Shown here one piece after another: positions 1-11,678 of a DNA stretch of 64,000 bases. The stretch is taken from positions 15,257,001 through 15,321,000 of the forward strand of contig OY987266.1 in assembly GCA_963920665.1 (NCBI GenBank), read 5' to 3'. Numbering within the stretch: the first letter of the stretch is position 1; each line of letters opens with the position of its first letter. The stretch is from Straminergon stramineum (Eukaryota; Streptophyta; Bryopsida; Hypnales; Calliergonaceae). The translations under genes and the position numbers were made by a program. The notes below the pieces were generated by a model that saw only the letters and a list, made by a program, of their open reading frames with translations, was not told where the DNA came from and made no database searches.

Positions 1-324
1 TGATATGGCCTAGATTTGATCCGACCCAAAGTGATCTTTCCACAGCTCTATAAATCTCACAAGAATCACACTCCTGCAGGTGTTAAAATGGTTGAAGTGA
101 CGCAAATAATATCCTCCACCTACAGACATAAAATCGGGGAGAGAACAGGAGATTTGACAGACACAGTGACGAACACATCCATGGTTCATACAAGGCACTG
201 ACTGGGAGCTCGAAATCGGATTGCAAATGGAGAAATACTTGAAAATGGTATCTAAACAGAGCTTTCTAAGAGCAGCAATGCAGAAATGTCAAAGGCGGTT
301 GGGAATAAGGTTCTAATCACTTAC
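1..324 (-). other. downstream part of the DUS3-like gene, exon not located
   Basis: Exon 3 ends with a clear donor (CAA|GTAAGT, read on the minus strand) at 325/324, so this stretch begins as an intron. The next exon should start with a K/P-rich segment leading to a second CCCH finger. I could not find one with a matching frame. A cysteine-rich open stretch (about 10-198) is open in the right phase but does not show the expected finger spacing. Confidence 0.3.
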
Positions 325-1866
325 TTGTTCCATGAACGCAGTCAAATCGTGATTGAAGCGACAAGACGCACCGAATTTGCAAGCTTTCGCGTCACCCGCT
401 TTCGCCACAGCGCCACAAATATTCTCCGCCGATTTATTCGACCTAGCCTAAAATTAAGGTCCCAATCACTCACATTCAGAGGTGCATGTGTACACGCAAA
501 TCAATCATTCAAAAAGATTCCCCCTCCCATTGAATTGAAAAGTACTTGATGCTAAGTTAATACGCATTAGATTTACATAGTCCTCATGCTTCGTAAACAC
601 AAATGGTGTAAACTTAAAGACAACGTGATCCGGCAGTATCTTGATATGACATTGAAAATATTTAAGTAAACATTAATTTCACCTAAACTTGACATTAATT
701 TTAACATTATCTTGATATTGAATCTATTAGGAAGATCTTTTAGGATAAGTAATTCTCATCACGACCAGTATCTAAACCCCTAAACCCTAGTGCACAGGCT
801 AGTAATTCCCACAACAGACAGCAAGCGTTCCACATTAGAAGGAGATGCTGCAAACCTCCTGCCGTTCCCGTTTTAATTGGCGTTTAGACTTCTTGTCGAC
901 TGTTGGCCTTGCAGCCACAATGTTACCAGTCTCAGTAGCAGTGCCAGTGGCTCCTTGCTGCGGTGTGGTGGTAATGACTATTGACTTGGCCATGACACGC
1001 GGCCCAGTGTTGAAAATCACGTACTCACGTTTGACAGGCGCCCGCGCTTTGGCAATGAGCTCCTCAGCTGATGGGTAATTTTCTACACTTGAAACTGGCA
1101 CGGACCAACCAGTCGACCAAAATTAATCATGAATCTTCAATCCATATACTAAATCACCATTTTGACAGTAAGGAAGAGGATACTCTTTCCGTCACCTGAA
1201 TCATTTTAGCATATGCAGGACTGAACTTTCATTAGCAGATCACTGTAGAGCTGGGGAGAGACCACTCTCAGTAAAAGAGCGAAACTCTCTCCAGATCAAA
1301 CTTTTATCACAATGTATGAATTTCTTGTGCAATTTTGAAGTCAAAGGTTGTAGACCACTATTTGCAGACAGCAGACAACCGAATTTCCATTCAAAGGTCA
1401 GAGGTCATCCACATTTAGCCAATTGAGGCCAACCAAGTGCAACAGGGTTCAGTAGAAGAGACGGGGTAAGGTCGCTACCGGTTCAATTATCCTCAACCTT
1501 ACATTCACAAGAAGTTTCTTAAACAAATTGAATCCTGGAATGATGATTCGCAATTGCAAACCCAAAAGTCATGCTTAACCCTAAATTTGAAGAAAAATGC
1601 ATTTCCAAACCCACAATGGAAGACTTCTTCATAGAGAAAATCAAAAGAAAAGAAGAAAAACATTCCGAATGCCGTGACCAGGAGAGCGTACCAGTGACAA
1701 CACTCGCCTCTGCGTCTTCCAATTCCATGACCCCGCTGTCGCCAGCCCCCGCCAGAGTCGATTCCTGTGCAGCGACTTCCTTGGCCACTTGTTCGGGCAT
1801 TTGAGGCGCGCTTTCCAACACTAGTTCGTCCGCACCCGCAGACAGGTCGTTTCCAACGACCTCCAT
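325..1866 (-). CDS. tRNA-dihydrouridine synthase 3-like protein, N-terminal part (gene runs off the left edge)
   Basis: Three coding exons can be joined in frame: 1866-1692, 1094-856 and 447-325 (179 residues), all with GT donors and AG acceptors. Residues 1-58 are acidic and low complexity. Exon 2 carries SAEELIAKARAPVKREY and, at its end, KKSKRQLKRERQE, which I recognise from the N-terminus of plant DUS3-like proteins. Exon 3 carries a CCCH zinc finger, C149-x11-C161-x5-C167-x3-H171, inside CKFGASCRFNHD, also typical of DUS3. Family members reduce a uridine of the tRNA variable loop (U47) to dihydrouridine using FMN; the catalytic TIM barrel would follow and is not in the window. ATG at 1866 was chosen because MEVVG begins the acidic tract. 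An in-frame ATG at 1932 would add 22 hydrophobic or basic residues and may be leader. The assignment rests on recalled family sequence. Confidence 0.72.
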
Positions 1867-2095
1867 TGCTGCGACGACGACGCGCTTAAACCCTGAAGCT
1901 CGCAAACCTGAAACAACAACAAACAACAACAATCTGTGACGACTAGAATGCGAGTCTGTGCCCGAATGTTTGCCCTAATAAATTTAGATGATAGATAAGC
2001 TTAGCTGCACACTGTTCGATTCCATAGGGGTTGAAAACTTGAAATTAGGGCAAGGATATATTTTTATTTTTATTTTTTAATTTATTTATACTAAC

Positions 2096-2475
2096 TTAGC
2101 ACAGACATGTTGCAGTGGAACATTGAACTTAGGAGAAGATGGATTAGATAGCTGGTCAAAGTCTTAAAAGAACCGGATCATTCAAAGCGAAAGACATTCA
2201 GGATGACATGATGAAATATTTGGGATGAAAATGCGATCATATTTCTGACAATGGGTCATGACAAATCACATGACAATATATATTTAATTATATTCTAGCA
2301 TGAACTTGTTGCAATGTATCATTGAATTTAGGAGAATATGGATTGGATAGTCAATCAATCTTACAAATCCGGATGAAAAATCATTTGGGATGATAGGATG
2401 AAATATTTGGGGATGAAAACATGACCATAACTGTGACAATGGGTCATGACAAATCGTGTGACAATGTGTATTTTA
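2096..2475. repeat. diverged tandem duplication, about 195-bp period
   Basis: Two units at about 2096-2290 and 2296-2475 share the order TTGCARTG, ATTGAAYTTAGGAGAA, GATGAAATATTTGGG and GACAATGGGTCATGACAAATC. A related stretch in opposite orientation occurs at about 13440-13565 (CCATTGTCACC, TTTCATCCCCAC, TTCTTCTAAGTTCAAT), so this is a dispersed repeat and not a local event only. The rest of 1867-2772 shows no gene. Confidence 0.55.
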
Positions 2476-2772
2476 TATATATACATTCAATTTTTGACCT
2501 CCTAGGATGGACTCTCATGTGCCTTAAGTCTCAAGTCCAACTAAATTCTAAAGAGCCCAAAATAGTCTATACTTAGAAATGCAACATTTGTAGATTCTCA
2601 ACTTCACCTACAATAAAATATAGTCTTATGGGAGAATTTTCAAAGTTTTCAAATAAAATAGAAACTCTCAATTTCATTGCCTACAATAAAACCATCAATT
2701 GGGGGAATTTTTGATGTTTTCAAATAATGTAGAAACTAGACTTTAAAATTGAAGATTCATTTTGTTGAGATA

Positions 2773-2928
2773 AGGTAACTCAACCTATGAGAATCCAAAT
2801 GGGAGCTAGCCCATTAAAGGCAAAAATATTCTAGAGGTGCACATTTCAAAACTAGAATGTACACCACTATTGTAATTTTGCCTATGACGGGCTAGCTCCC
2901 ATTTGGACTATCATAGGTTGAGTTACCT
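2773..2928. mobile_element. MITE with about 40-bp terminal inverted repeats and TA duplication (AGGTAACTCAACC type)
   Basis: Left end AGGTAACTCAACCTATGA and the reverse complement of the right end are almost identical for about 40 bp, both running on into CCAAATGGGAGCTAGCCC. Each end is flanked by TA (2771-2772 and 2929-2930). There is no coding capacity. The right half of a related copy lies at 46088-46157. TA duplication and AGGTA termini link it to the elements at 14202, 40347, 43720, 49475 and 57302. Confidence 0.8.
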
Positions 2929-2930
2929 TA

Positions 2931-3633
2931 ATTGCACTTACAATAAGCCAGCCTATATTGTGGCCACTTCACTATTTCTACTATTGGCCAAAAATGGACT
3001 CATTTTGGTCATGCATTAAAGCTTGCTTAAAAGAAGCAAAGAAAAGGAAAGGGCTTTTCAGATTATATTAATGGCTCTATTAGAGTGTGCAAGAGACAAC
3101 TTAGAGGTGCTTTGGTAGGGCCATAAAAGATTAATGTATTTTTTAGTAAGAAAATAAGAAAGAGTGTGACCAATTCATAGCCTTGATATAGCAATTATTT
3201 AAACCAAAAATTGTAGCCATTTTGGATGAATTAGATGACCATTATATATTCATATTTTTTTAATTTTGAGGGGGCCTAGTACCACCTATGAGCTTTAGGA
3301 ATGATCACTTCAAAAAGCCATAACTAATTCATAGTTTGTCACAAAAGAATTTATAATTTCACTTTCTATTCATTTCTATGTTATATTTCCACACCTAAAA
3401 AACAAATTTGATACTCTATACTTCTTCAACCTTCCAAATGGTTAGATTAGAAATCGTGGCAATAATTGGGTATTATAAACAAAAATGGGTAGTGGCCCTA
3501 GTATGAGATAAGTAAGCATACACAAAATTTGATATTTCTTCAATCCTCCTTAATTCCTAAAGTTCTTTCATATTTCAACGCCCAAAATTGTTTCAAAATA
3601 CTTGTACCCAAAGCAAGGCTAAAACCTTCATCA

Positions 3634-3680
<47 letters not shown>

Positions 3681-4904
3681 AACATATCCAACCATTAGAT
3701 CCTTTAATTAACTTGTTCAACTACATCTTCCAAAATTATAGAGTGAATGTCCCCACTAATTGCAAGTTCAATATATCTAAACTTCAAAATGTAGGCTTCT
3801 CTAGCCCTTCCAAAAGGTGAAATAGTTTTCTTCAACATTGTTAAAAAAATCACACTATATATGCCATAATTTGTGAATTTTAATCAATATATTCAAAAAC
3901 AAGTTGAGAATATAAATATAAAAATGTAACCAAAACAAATTTCATCTTCATCTTTCAAGAGATTATAAAGTAGGCAGGTAGTATTGAATGAAAAAAAGCC
4001 TAAAACACTAATAAATTTATAAGCAATTAAAAATTGTTAATCCCAATTGTGAAAATATTCTAGTAAACAATTAATAACCTCTGTTTGCTTTTTAATTTGA
4101 AAACTTTCAAAAATTGAGTTCAAAGACGGTTTTATATTTTTTTTTTGTGGCTTCATTGCCCACAAAATAAAACTCCTCAAAAATCACCTTATTATTCCGA
4201 ATTGAATGGTTCAAATGTTTTTGAATAAGGAAGGAGGCTCATAAACTGCTCATCTAAGGGCTGGTTTGCCTTCTTTATGTATTTTCTTTGATGGGAATAT
4301 TTTTAGCTTATTTTTTCAGACAAAGAAAAATAGATGCAAAATGTAACACAAGTGGTTTCACATTTTTCAAAGCATTATTGAATTAGTTATGAATTTTCAA
4401 ATAAGGTGTGTCATAGGCCCATATTCATGACCCTTGGTCTTCCATAAACTTTTCACTTGCAACTTGTAAAGAGAAATGGGGAAATCAAAGACAATGATTG
4501 GCTCTTGTAGTAAATTAATTTTTTTTCTCAATCCATGAAAATGACTTTAGAGGTCAATTTAAGGATCTCTCATGTCCATTTCAGAGCTAAAATAGGTGCG
4601 ATTCTAAATGCCCGAGCAGAGTCCGAGTATCCTACTTGAGGTACCAATCTATACCATCCAATAAAATTAATTAATATTTTTAGTATATATTTTTAGCTAC
4701 CTATTTTGACATTGAAATTTCAAAAAAACTTCTCACTTTTGCAATATTTTCAAGAATGACACGAAACAAAGCTTCACACATAGATTAGGATGATTAGCAT
4801 CCATCCAAAAAATTTCTTTCAAAAATTCTAGATTATAAAGTCGATAGCAACTATTTGAGTTTTAAAAGAAACCAAAGTAGGCTCCTTAGTCATTTAGGGA
4901 TTAA
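2931..4904. other. AT-rich stretch, no gene seen
   Basis: No reading frame with recognisable content. The only structured feature is an (AT)n microsatellite at about 3638-3677. Confidence 0.6.
3638..3677. repeat. (AT)n microsatellite
   Basis: About 20 uninterrupted AT units. The IYIYIY open frame across it is an artefact of the repeat. Confidence 0.95.
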
Positions 4905-5722
4905 CTTGAGAAGAACCAAGGCACATTTTAGTCAAAAATTGTAAAAAAACTGCCACTTTTTGAAGTAGTAAGAGAAAAATGACAAAAATCAGGGTTTTTT
5001 TCAACCAAAAAACCATAAAATTTCGTAGTAGAGTGTTGTGGGAAAGTCTGGAAAACATTTCAAAAACTTTGCCCACACAGATTGAAAGATTCTAGCATTT
5101 GAAGTTAGAAGAAATTTTATTTTTCTAACCTTGCCCAATTCAACTAATAGACTTTAACTCTTCCTAGATTGAGATTTTTATACCATCCATGGGATTTTGT
5201 TTAATTTGCATCTTGTATCAACAGAGCTAGTATGTGAGCCCAAAAATGCGAGCTTGTAAGCATTGAGCCTACATTATCGGTACCTATAATATAGATACCA
5301 CACACTATAGAAGGTGTATGTATCATAAACACCTTTAATATGGATATTCGCAACATATATACCCTATAATCATAGACGGTTTCTATGGTATATGCACCTA
5401 TAATATACATGTGTAGTATTATAGGTTCATGGGCTCACAGTCCTATGCTCACATAATAACAACCTTCCATCTTGTATCATGTAAATTACATACCTTCCAA
5501 ATTTCAAAATTAGAGGGCTTTAGTACTATTGCCCAAAAAGTTCAAAGCAACATAACTTTTTATTGAGGCACCCAATCTAATAAAAAAAATAATATTTTCC
5601 TTGAAGGGGTACATATTTGTACCTTGTGTCAAATTTTTTTGAATGTCCAGCTAAAATTGACTTTCTATGTAACCATCTAAGATCTCTTGCTTACATTGAA
5701 TGGTCACTCGGTCCTTATGAGG
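4905..5722. mobile_element. TTAA element, family A copy, interrupted
   Basis: It begins after TTAA (4901-4904) and matches the copy at 18003-18584 through ordered blocks: AAGGCACATTT, ACTGCCACTTTT, GATTGAAAGATTNTA, CTTGTATCATGTAA, AGGCACCC, and the end block GGTCACTCGGTCCTTATGAGG before a mutated TTAA (GTAA). A 247-bp insertion (5221-5467) splits it. Orientation is the same as the 18-kb copy. Confidence 0.65.
5221..5467. mobile_element. 247-bp insertion with 12-bp direct repeats inside family A copy
   Basis: The 12-bp sequence CATCTTGTATCA flanks it exactly (5209-5220 and 5468-5479), while the family A copy at 18 kb has a single ATCTTGTATCA at this place. The insert starts and ends with imperfect inverted repeats around TATGTGAGC and GGGCTCAC and contains repeated CCTATAATATA-type words. 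A related diverged stretch lies at about 51720-51960. The class is uncertain; the length of the duplication does not fit a TA or TTAA element. Confidence 0.6.
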
Positions 5723-6690
5723 TAACAATGGCCATGATAGGGTGCCATACTATAACTAAAACTACACAAAAACCTAAACTATACAACCTCTTTTCAAAGG
5801 CACTTATGAACAATTTTAGGTACATTTATTTTTAACACTTTGCAATTTTAAATTTTACACACATTATTTTTTTACACCCCAATAAAATCCAACAAGATCC
5901 AACAAAATTTAGAAGATATTATAATATAAACCATAATCAAATATTATTTTGGACAATTTCAAATGCAATTATCTTAATATTGTTCAAAAGCAAAAATATA
6001 AAAATAAATTGAATGCCAAAATCAAACTTTAGGTCCACAAAATCAGAAGTGAAAACAAATTGAATATTTATTTTTTTGGAAGCAATACCCAAAATTAATT
6101 CAAAAAGCAACTTGCAAGACTTGAACTTATTTCAATGATGTGGATACATCAACAACAAAGTTATTTACACAAAAATTGGTTTGACTTTAAGATATAATTA
6201 ATACCCTTTTCTAAGCTCAACTCCTACATACCCTTGCCTAAAATACACTCCATCTATTTATGAAAACTTAGGGTTGCTTTCGGATACACCTAAGATAAAC
6301 TTGCCATCTACAACACATATCCAAAAACCACACACCATTCATTGCCATTCACCGAACATTAATCATACAATGCAACTACCAATTAAATTGCAATAAGAAC
6401 AAAATTTTATCACTACACTAAGGGTTGCAAGAAAATTTTAACTAGATTTTAGCTTTATCACCTTTAAATTGCAATAAAGTTTATAGGAAGAAATATTTTT
6501 GGATTTTATTTTTAACATGTGAATCTTAACATGACAATTAATAATCACACCAAATTTCAAAACATGCAAGTCTCTATATATATGTTGAGAAGGAAATGAA
6601 TTTTGTTTATGTAGTGATTGGCAAGTTCACTCTAATCTTATCACTTACAATATTCATAGTTTCCCAAAACTATCAACATGCATTTTCGTC
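5723..6690. other. AT-rich stretch, nothing identified
   Basis: No coding frame or repeat boundary that I can support. Confidence 0.5.
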
Positions 6691-6699
6691 CTCCTCATT

Positions 6700-7180
6700 A
6701 CTTGGATGAAAGTTATTTTAATTTGTGAAGATACGTTATCAAGCTTTCATCCTATCTAAGGGTTGGATTTGGTATTACTAGAGTTCATATTTTTCTAAAA
6801 TTACAAATGTGCAAGTATATCCAGTTAGTTCAAAACTGGATTAGCCATAATCAGGTCATAGATAGGAAGAACTCAAAAAATTTCAAAAAATCACCATGTG
6901 AAGAGAACCTCATTTCAAATCCATTCCAACAAATTTTACTCAATATGATAATATTTTACTTCCAATCAAATTTTCAAGGAATTTAGAAATTCCTCTTTCA
7001 AAATTTATAAAAAAGGATTGGTGATAGCATAGGTAAATCTGACCATAAAGATAGAATCTAAAAATCTAAATCTACAAGCTTTAATTGCAGTTCAATCCCA
7101 AAATATGCTTCCAAATAACACTTTACAAATGAATTTTTCTCAAATCTTCAGTTCTGGAGATGAATCTGGACGTTTAGGGG
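6700..7180. mobile_element. TTAA element, family B copy, left end eroded
   Basis: It shares long ordered blocks with 13576-14144: TGGATGAAAGTTATT, GGTTGGATTTGGT, AAATGTGCAAGTATATC, TCACCATGTGAAGAGAACCT and GGAGATGAATCT. It ends TTTAGGGG|TTAA (7181-7184). The left terminus is not recognisable, so the start is approximate. Confidence 0.65.
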
Positions 7181-7189
7181 TTAAGTCAA

Positions 7190-7660
7190 CTAACATGCAA
7201 CACTAATTTTCCCAATGCTACAGAATTCTACAAATCTTTCACATTCTGAGCATCTAGGTTGTGAAGTTAATGAGAGTTGGGTGTAATCAATTCCCTGGGC
7301 TCCCCATCCACATCGGATGACAATCATCTTTCTATCAACACCACAGTAGTGAAGAACTGCAATTGCACTTGATGAACAAAGAGCATTCATGAGGAACCTG
7401 CGAATCATCATACTGCCTGCACTTCCAACGTCCTCAGGCATACGTACAGTACATCATGGGGTCAGTCAAGGACTCATGGCCCTGCTGCTGCCCCTGCACT
7501 CACATCATTTTTGTGTGTACGTTTCTGGCTCCCAGTGCCTTCAGCGATGATAGCTTCTTCCTTCGCATTGACAATGCGGAATGGACACCTTTCCAAAACA
7601 ATTGGACGTTGAAGAGCAGCTTCATGCAGATCACAAATCTGTAGGCCCAAGGCCGTGATG
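7190..7660 (-). other. unassigned exon-like island (possible gene or gene remnant)
   Basis: Base composition is visibly richer in G+C than the flanks. Read on the minus strand, one open segment (about 7640-7498) encodes a stretch including AALQRPIVLERCPFRIVNA and ends at a strong donor (AATGAT|GTGAGT). A second (about 7433-7190) follows a possible acceptor (CCTGAG|GACGTT) and encodes a stretch including GSAGSMMIRRFLMNALC. Both look protein-like, but I do not recognise the family. The plus strand also has an open tail at about 7690-7787, so strand is not certain. It lies downstream of cyclophilin-40, immediately beside the family B element ending at 7180. Confidence 0.3.
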
Positions 7661-8402
7661 ACAGACAAACTTTAGCAGAGTTGCCAACTGATGACTCCTT
7701 ATTCGTAAGTGATACACTTAAGAAAGAAATTCAACTCGCAGCTGAAGAGCATGTATTTAGAGTCACTGATTTGAAGGAGGTCGGATAAAACGTATCATTC
7801 ATATTCTACAGGGTCAGATGAAAGAAAATCATGTGGGACCTTTGATTGCATAGTAAATGATGCAGCTTACATATGTCGAAATTCCATGGGAATTCTAAAG
7901 GTGTCAAAACCCTATCTTGCAACCCTCAAACATCCGTCTACGAAATGTCTCATATGTAAGGGGACTCGGTGGCTTCACACTTCGTGTAAGTCATTTTCAT
8001 CTGCAACTGCATCCCTGAAATTCACAAACATGACGATCAATCACCAAATAGTAGCAACCAAACCCAGAAACTTTTTTATCCAGTGATACTATTATCATAA
8101 AAAGTGTCCATTTCTGCACACATCTATTGTTGCAAGGACACCTCCACACTCCAACTGAATTAACTCAATGTTCTTCGTGACGCATACTAAGCGTCTTGTT
8201 GATACTCGAGTAACAATGATTTATATAGCATATTATTCGGCTTATTACACAGCGTATAACAATGATTATACTGATTCGGAGCATTTATTTGAGCCACTAG
8301 AGATTCACATAAATCTTAACAATTTGACTAAAAAAGATGCAGTAGACAAAACTATATCGGCACTTACAAGGAGACATATCACCTGCCAAAATAGAAGTCT
8401 CG

Positions 8403-11400
8403 CTATTTGAACATTCGCGCATAGGACTTCTTCTCTCTGTCGTTCCGCTCACTGATCTGAAACCATGAGATAACAATAGAAATAGATTTTTCTTTAAAAA
8501 TCTCATTCGATTGAACACAGATACCTCAATCGTCACCAGAGGTAAGCCCTCTGGCTTGAGCATAAATATCCGACCCTGGCCAGTCTAAAGAGTATGCAAT
8601 CAGACAAACCGTCCAAGTGAATAACTGTTATTCAACATTAAGCCGGCCAGAAATTAAGAGAATCACCTTTTTCCTAACAGCTGCAAGCTCTCTCTTAATT
8701 CCAGCTGCAAAGACGTTGATCAGAAACCGTCAGGAAGTATTTTGACAGTTGTAAACAAAGAAGCTTCTTCAGAACGTTACAAAACTCCAGAATCACGAAA
8801 CCCAACAAACGCCATTAAGAAAAGCATTTTCCAGGATTCCATCCAAGCACACTCGCGACAATTTACACGTCTCAAAAACTACAGGTGCGAGAAGGATAAG
8901 TATTCAAAATATGTCGTCTAATCACCTTCAACCCAAAACTTAAAACAATGCAGATACTCAACAAAAGACAACTATAGCCATGAATGGCAAGAATCAGCTC
9001 AAGTCAGAGATTCTGTCCCCCGTAGATGTTAAAACATTGTAATTCAGAGAGTAAGGGGTACACTTACGGTCGTTTGGTTCAATGTTTGAGGCTTTCGTGA
9101 AGCTCATTAGTGCTGAATCGACGTCACTCATCGCTAAATGAGCCTGCAATACAGACAAAGTTGAATGCTGCTTCAAAAAATGCAAATTCTTCACCATAAT
9201 AATATGACTGATCTGATTTCTATTGGAATGGTAATGCTTAAAGCCAACGAGTCCCAGGATTTCAAAATGAAGCCCACGACTTCTACACAATGCTTTTCCA
9301 CAGAGAGGAACTGACCTGGCCTTGACGGAAAAGTGCTTTGACATTATCAACTCCGGTTTGCATGGCATATTCACAGTCAGTTAATGCACCTTGAGGATCT
9401 TCAAGTTTCAACTTGCAAGCCTGTCACCAGAACCATAAACCGCATCAAGAACCGCAAAAACATACCATAAAACTTGATTGTGAAAACAAACGATTAGTAT
9501 ATCTTGTCGTCACACCACTAGCAGCTTTACAAAGATGTCTGCTTAATAAATTTTGGAGAGAGAATCGTCAATTATTTAAGATGAAAAGTCCGACGGTATT
9601 CTCACAGCACTATTGGTCAATATCAGTGACTTCATCTTGCGTAGCGAATTGCTTCTTGCTGCAAAAACCACAGACATTAGAGTGTCAGCCAGGACACTAA
9701 AACCAAGTCACCTGTCCCCCAAAAGGACTTCAAATAAGAAACTTACGAAATGCCATCTCTGCAAAACCTCGACTTACTTTCATCGATCTCCTCTTTCTCC
9801 CAGCATACATCCAGGTACCGTAAAGCCTTTCTATACTTCCTTAGTGCGGTCTTGTAATCTCCTTTCTGATAGGAAAGATGCACACAAAATTACAAATGCT
9901 TCAAGGACACCCACAAAAACACGATCTCCAACAGAAAAAAGAATGATCTGAGGATGGAACTGAAGACGCTACTCAGGCAATACTAAAGACGCGATAACCA
10001 GATTCATATTAGAAGAATGAAGTTCTGTAATCACCTTAAAATACTCATTGCCATAGCCGCGGGCAGAATCAACTGCTACCTCCCAAAAAGCTGCATCAGC
10101 TGGCTGCGCGTCCAAGTCTGAGGGCCAATCCGGATATTTATCCCCGTCTTGTGTGAACCCTGGAATGGACATCGTCATTCACTGTAAATTTCTATCCAAC
10201 TTTCGGTTACAGGATCAAAAAAAGAACCTCGCTCCCGAAAAAACACGACCACTTCAATATGGGCCACTGACTGTAAGAGACTCAACAGGAATTCCAGCGC
10301 GTACTAGTTGAAAACAAGCGAAAGGAACAATATGAAAGCAGAATGGAGCGTATTTAAGAAACACAAGCGCATACCCACGACGCCATCATCAGCGCCTTCC
10401 GGCAGCTCGCCGCAGTCCTCGATGCGCACATCAAGTAAGGGTAGATTGGATGCACTGTCGACTGGCTGGTGCTCGATGGAGCGCACGACTCCCATACCCT
10501 TCAATATCTTACCAAACACAACATGCTTCCCATCGAGGTGCGGAGTTCGATTGGTAGTAATGAAAAACTGGGATCCATTAGTATTTGGTCCGGCGTTCGC
10601 CATGGATAGCATACCCTTCCGTTCATGCTTCATTTGGAAATTCTCGTCCTCAAAATTCTTCCCGTAGATGGACTCGCCACCAGTCCCATTACTGTTCTCG
10701 AAATCTCCGCCTTGGATCATGAAGCCTTTTATAACTCTATGAAAAATAGTGCCCTGTCGCAAGGGAGGCATCCAGTATAAAATACAGGATAAAATACTGG
10801 TCAGTCAACAGGAATGAGCAGCCAGACGGGTGCATCCATAATGAATCACACGCTTCTAAAACCTGCATACAATAGAAGACTTCAAGCATCCACGACAGCA
10901 TTTCCTAGACGAGCACGGTAAATCCATCAGAACATGTCTGCCTAATTCATCAGAGACAAGAATGACCATTCAAATTCTGAGACCTTTAAGCTAAGACTCT
11001 AACAAACTTTTACAGACTTGCTGTATAGGAAGACTAAAACCTATCACAAAGTCATCACTTGACGATAGAGACCGACCCCCTTGCAGTCACTCCATTTCCA
11101 GTAACCTTTTCCCTCGCGTTTATAGCGATGCTTAAGAGGTGATATAAGTGCTCTCAAAGACACCAGAAATTCTATAGCTCCTACACAGGATTTGCGGTGA
11201 CTAGAAACGGGAAGATCCGGCATTAGTGCCTGCATTTTCCGCAGAATAGATGAAGGCGTAGTAATCATCAAACCACCACCCCGCGTTAAAACGACCAAGG
11301 TCATTTCTAATTAATTTCCATTTCCAGAGCTCCAACTACACGAGATTCCCAACAACGGCAACATTCTAATCCGATGAGCATTGACAACCAATGAAACCGC

Positions 11401-11678
11401 CGACACGAGATCCATGCATGCGATGAACGAAACAGGAGCTGCAAAAATTGTTGCCATACTTTAAAATGCAGCGGTCGTCCGGTGACTTGCCCAATGCCTC
11501 TCTCGCCTGTGCAAAGCGAGCGAAAATTCTCGGCGGTTCTGGGCACAACGTCCGCAAAAAGCTCGACCACGATCCGGCCTTCCATATCGCCGCCAATACT
11601 GACGTCAAAGAAAACCTTTGGGTTGTTCTTCGACTCCATGGCTGCTGCCGCTGCTTCTGCTGCGTCGGCACTACCCAT
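8403..11678 (-). CDS. CYP40: cyclophilin-40, peptidyl-prolyl isomerase with TPR domain
   Basis: Nine exons join in frame with GT-AG borders: 11678-11460, 10753-10375, 10159-10035, 9865-9778, 9658-9606, 9420-9316, 9143-9068, 8704-8667 and 8456-8403. The product is 378 aa, against about 361 in Arabidopsis as I remember it; the excess is mostly an alanine-rich N-terminus. Residues about 20-195 are the cyclophilin domain, with [14 protein letters not shown] (77-90) and NGSQFFIT (133-140). The position of the cyclosporin-contacting Trp is His145 (PHLDGKH), as is usual for CYP40. Residues about 225-360 hold three TPRs with clamp residues for the HSP90 EEVD tail ([26 protein letters not shown]). The C-terminus ends ARMFK. 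In plants this HSP90 co-chaperone (SQUINT in Arabidopsis) supports AGO1 loading. An alternative start is Met14. Confidence 0.93.

Noticed and set aside
10..198. Minus-strand open frame as the next DUS3 exon
   Set aside because: It is cysteine-rich and in a possible phase, but the expected second CCCH spacing is absent, so it was not joined to the gene.
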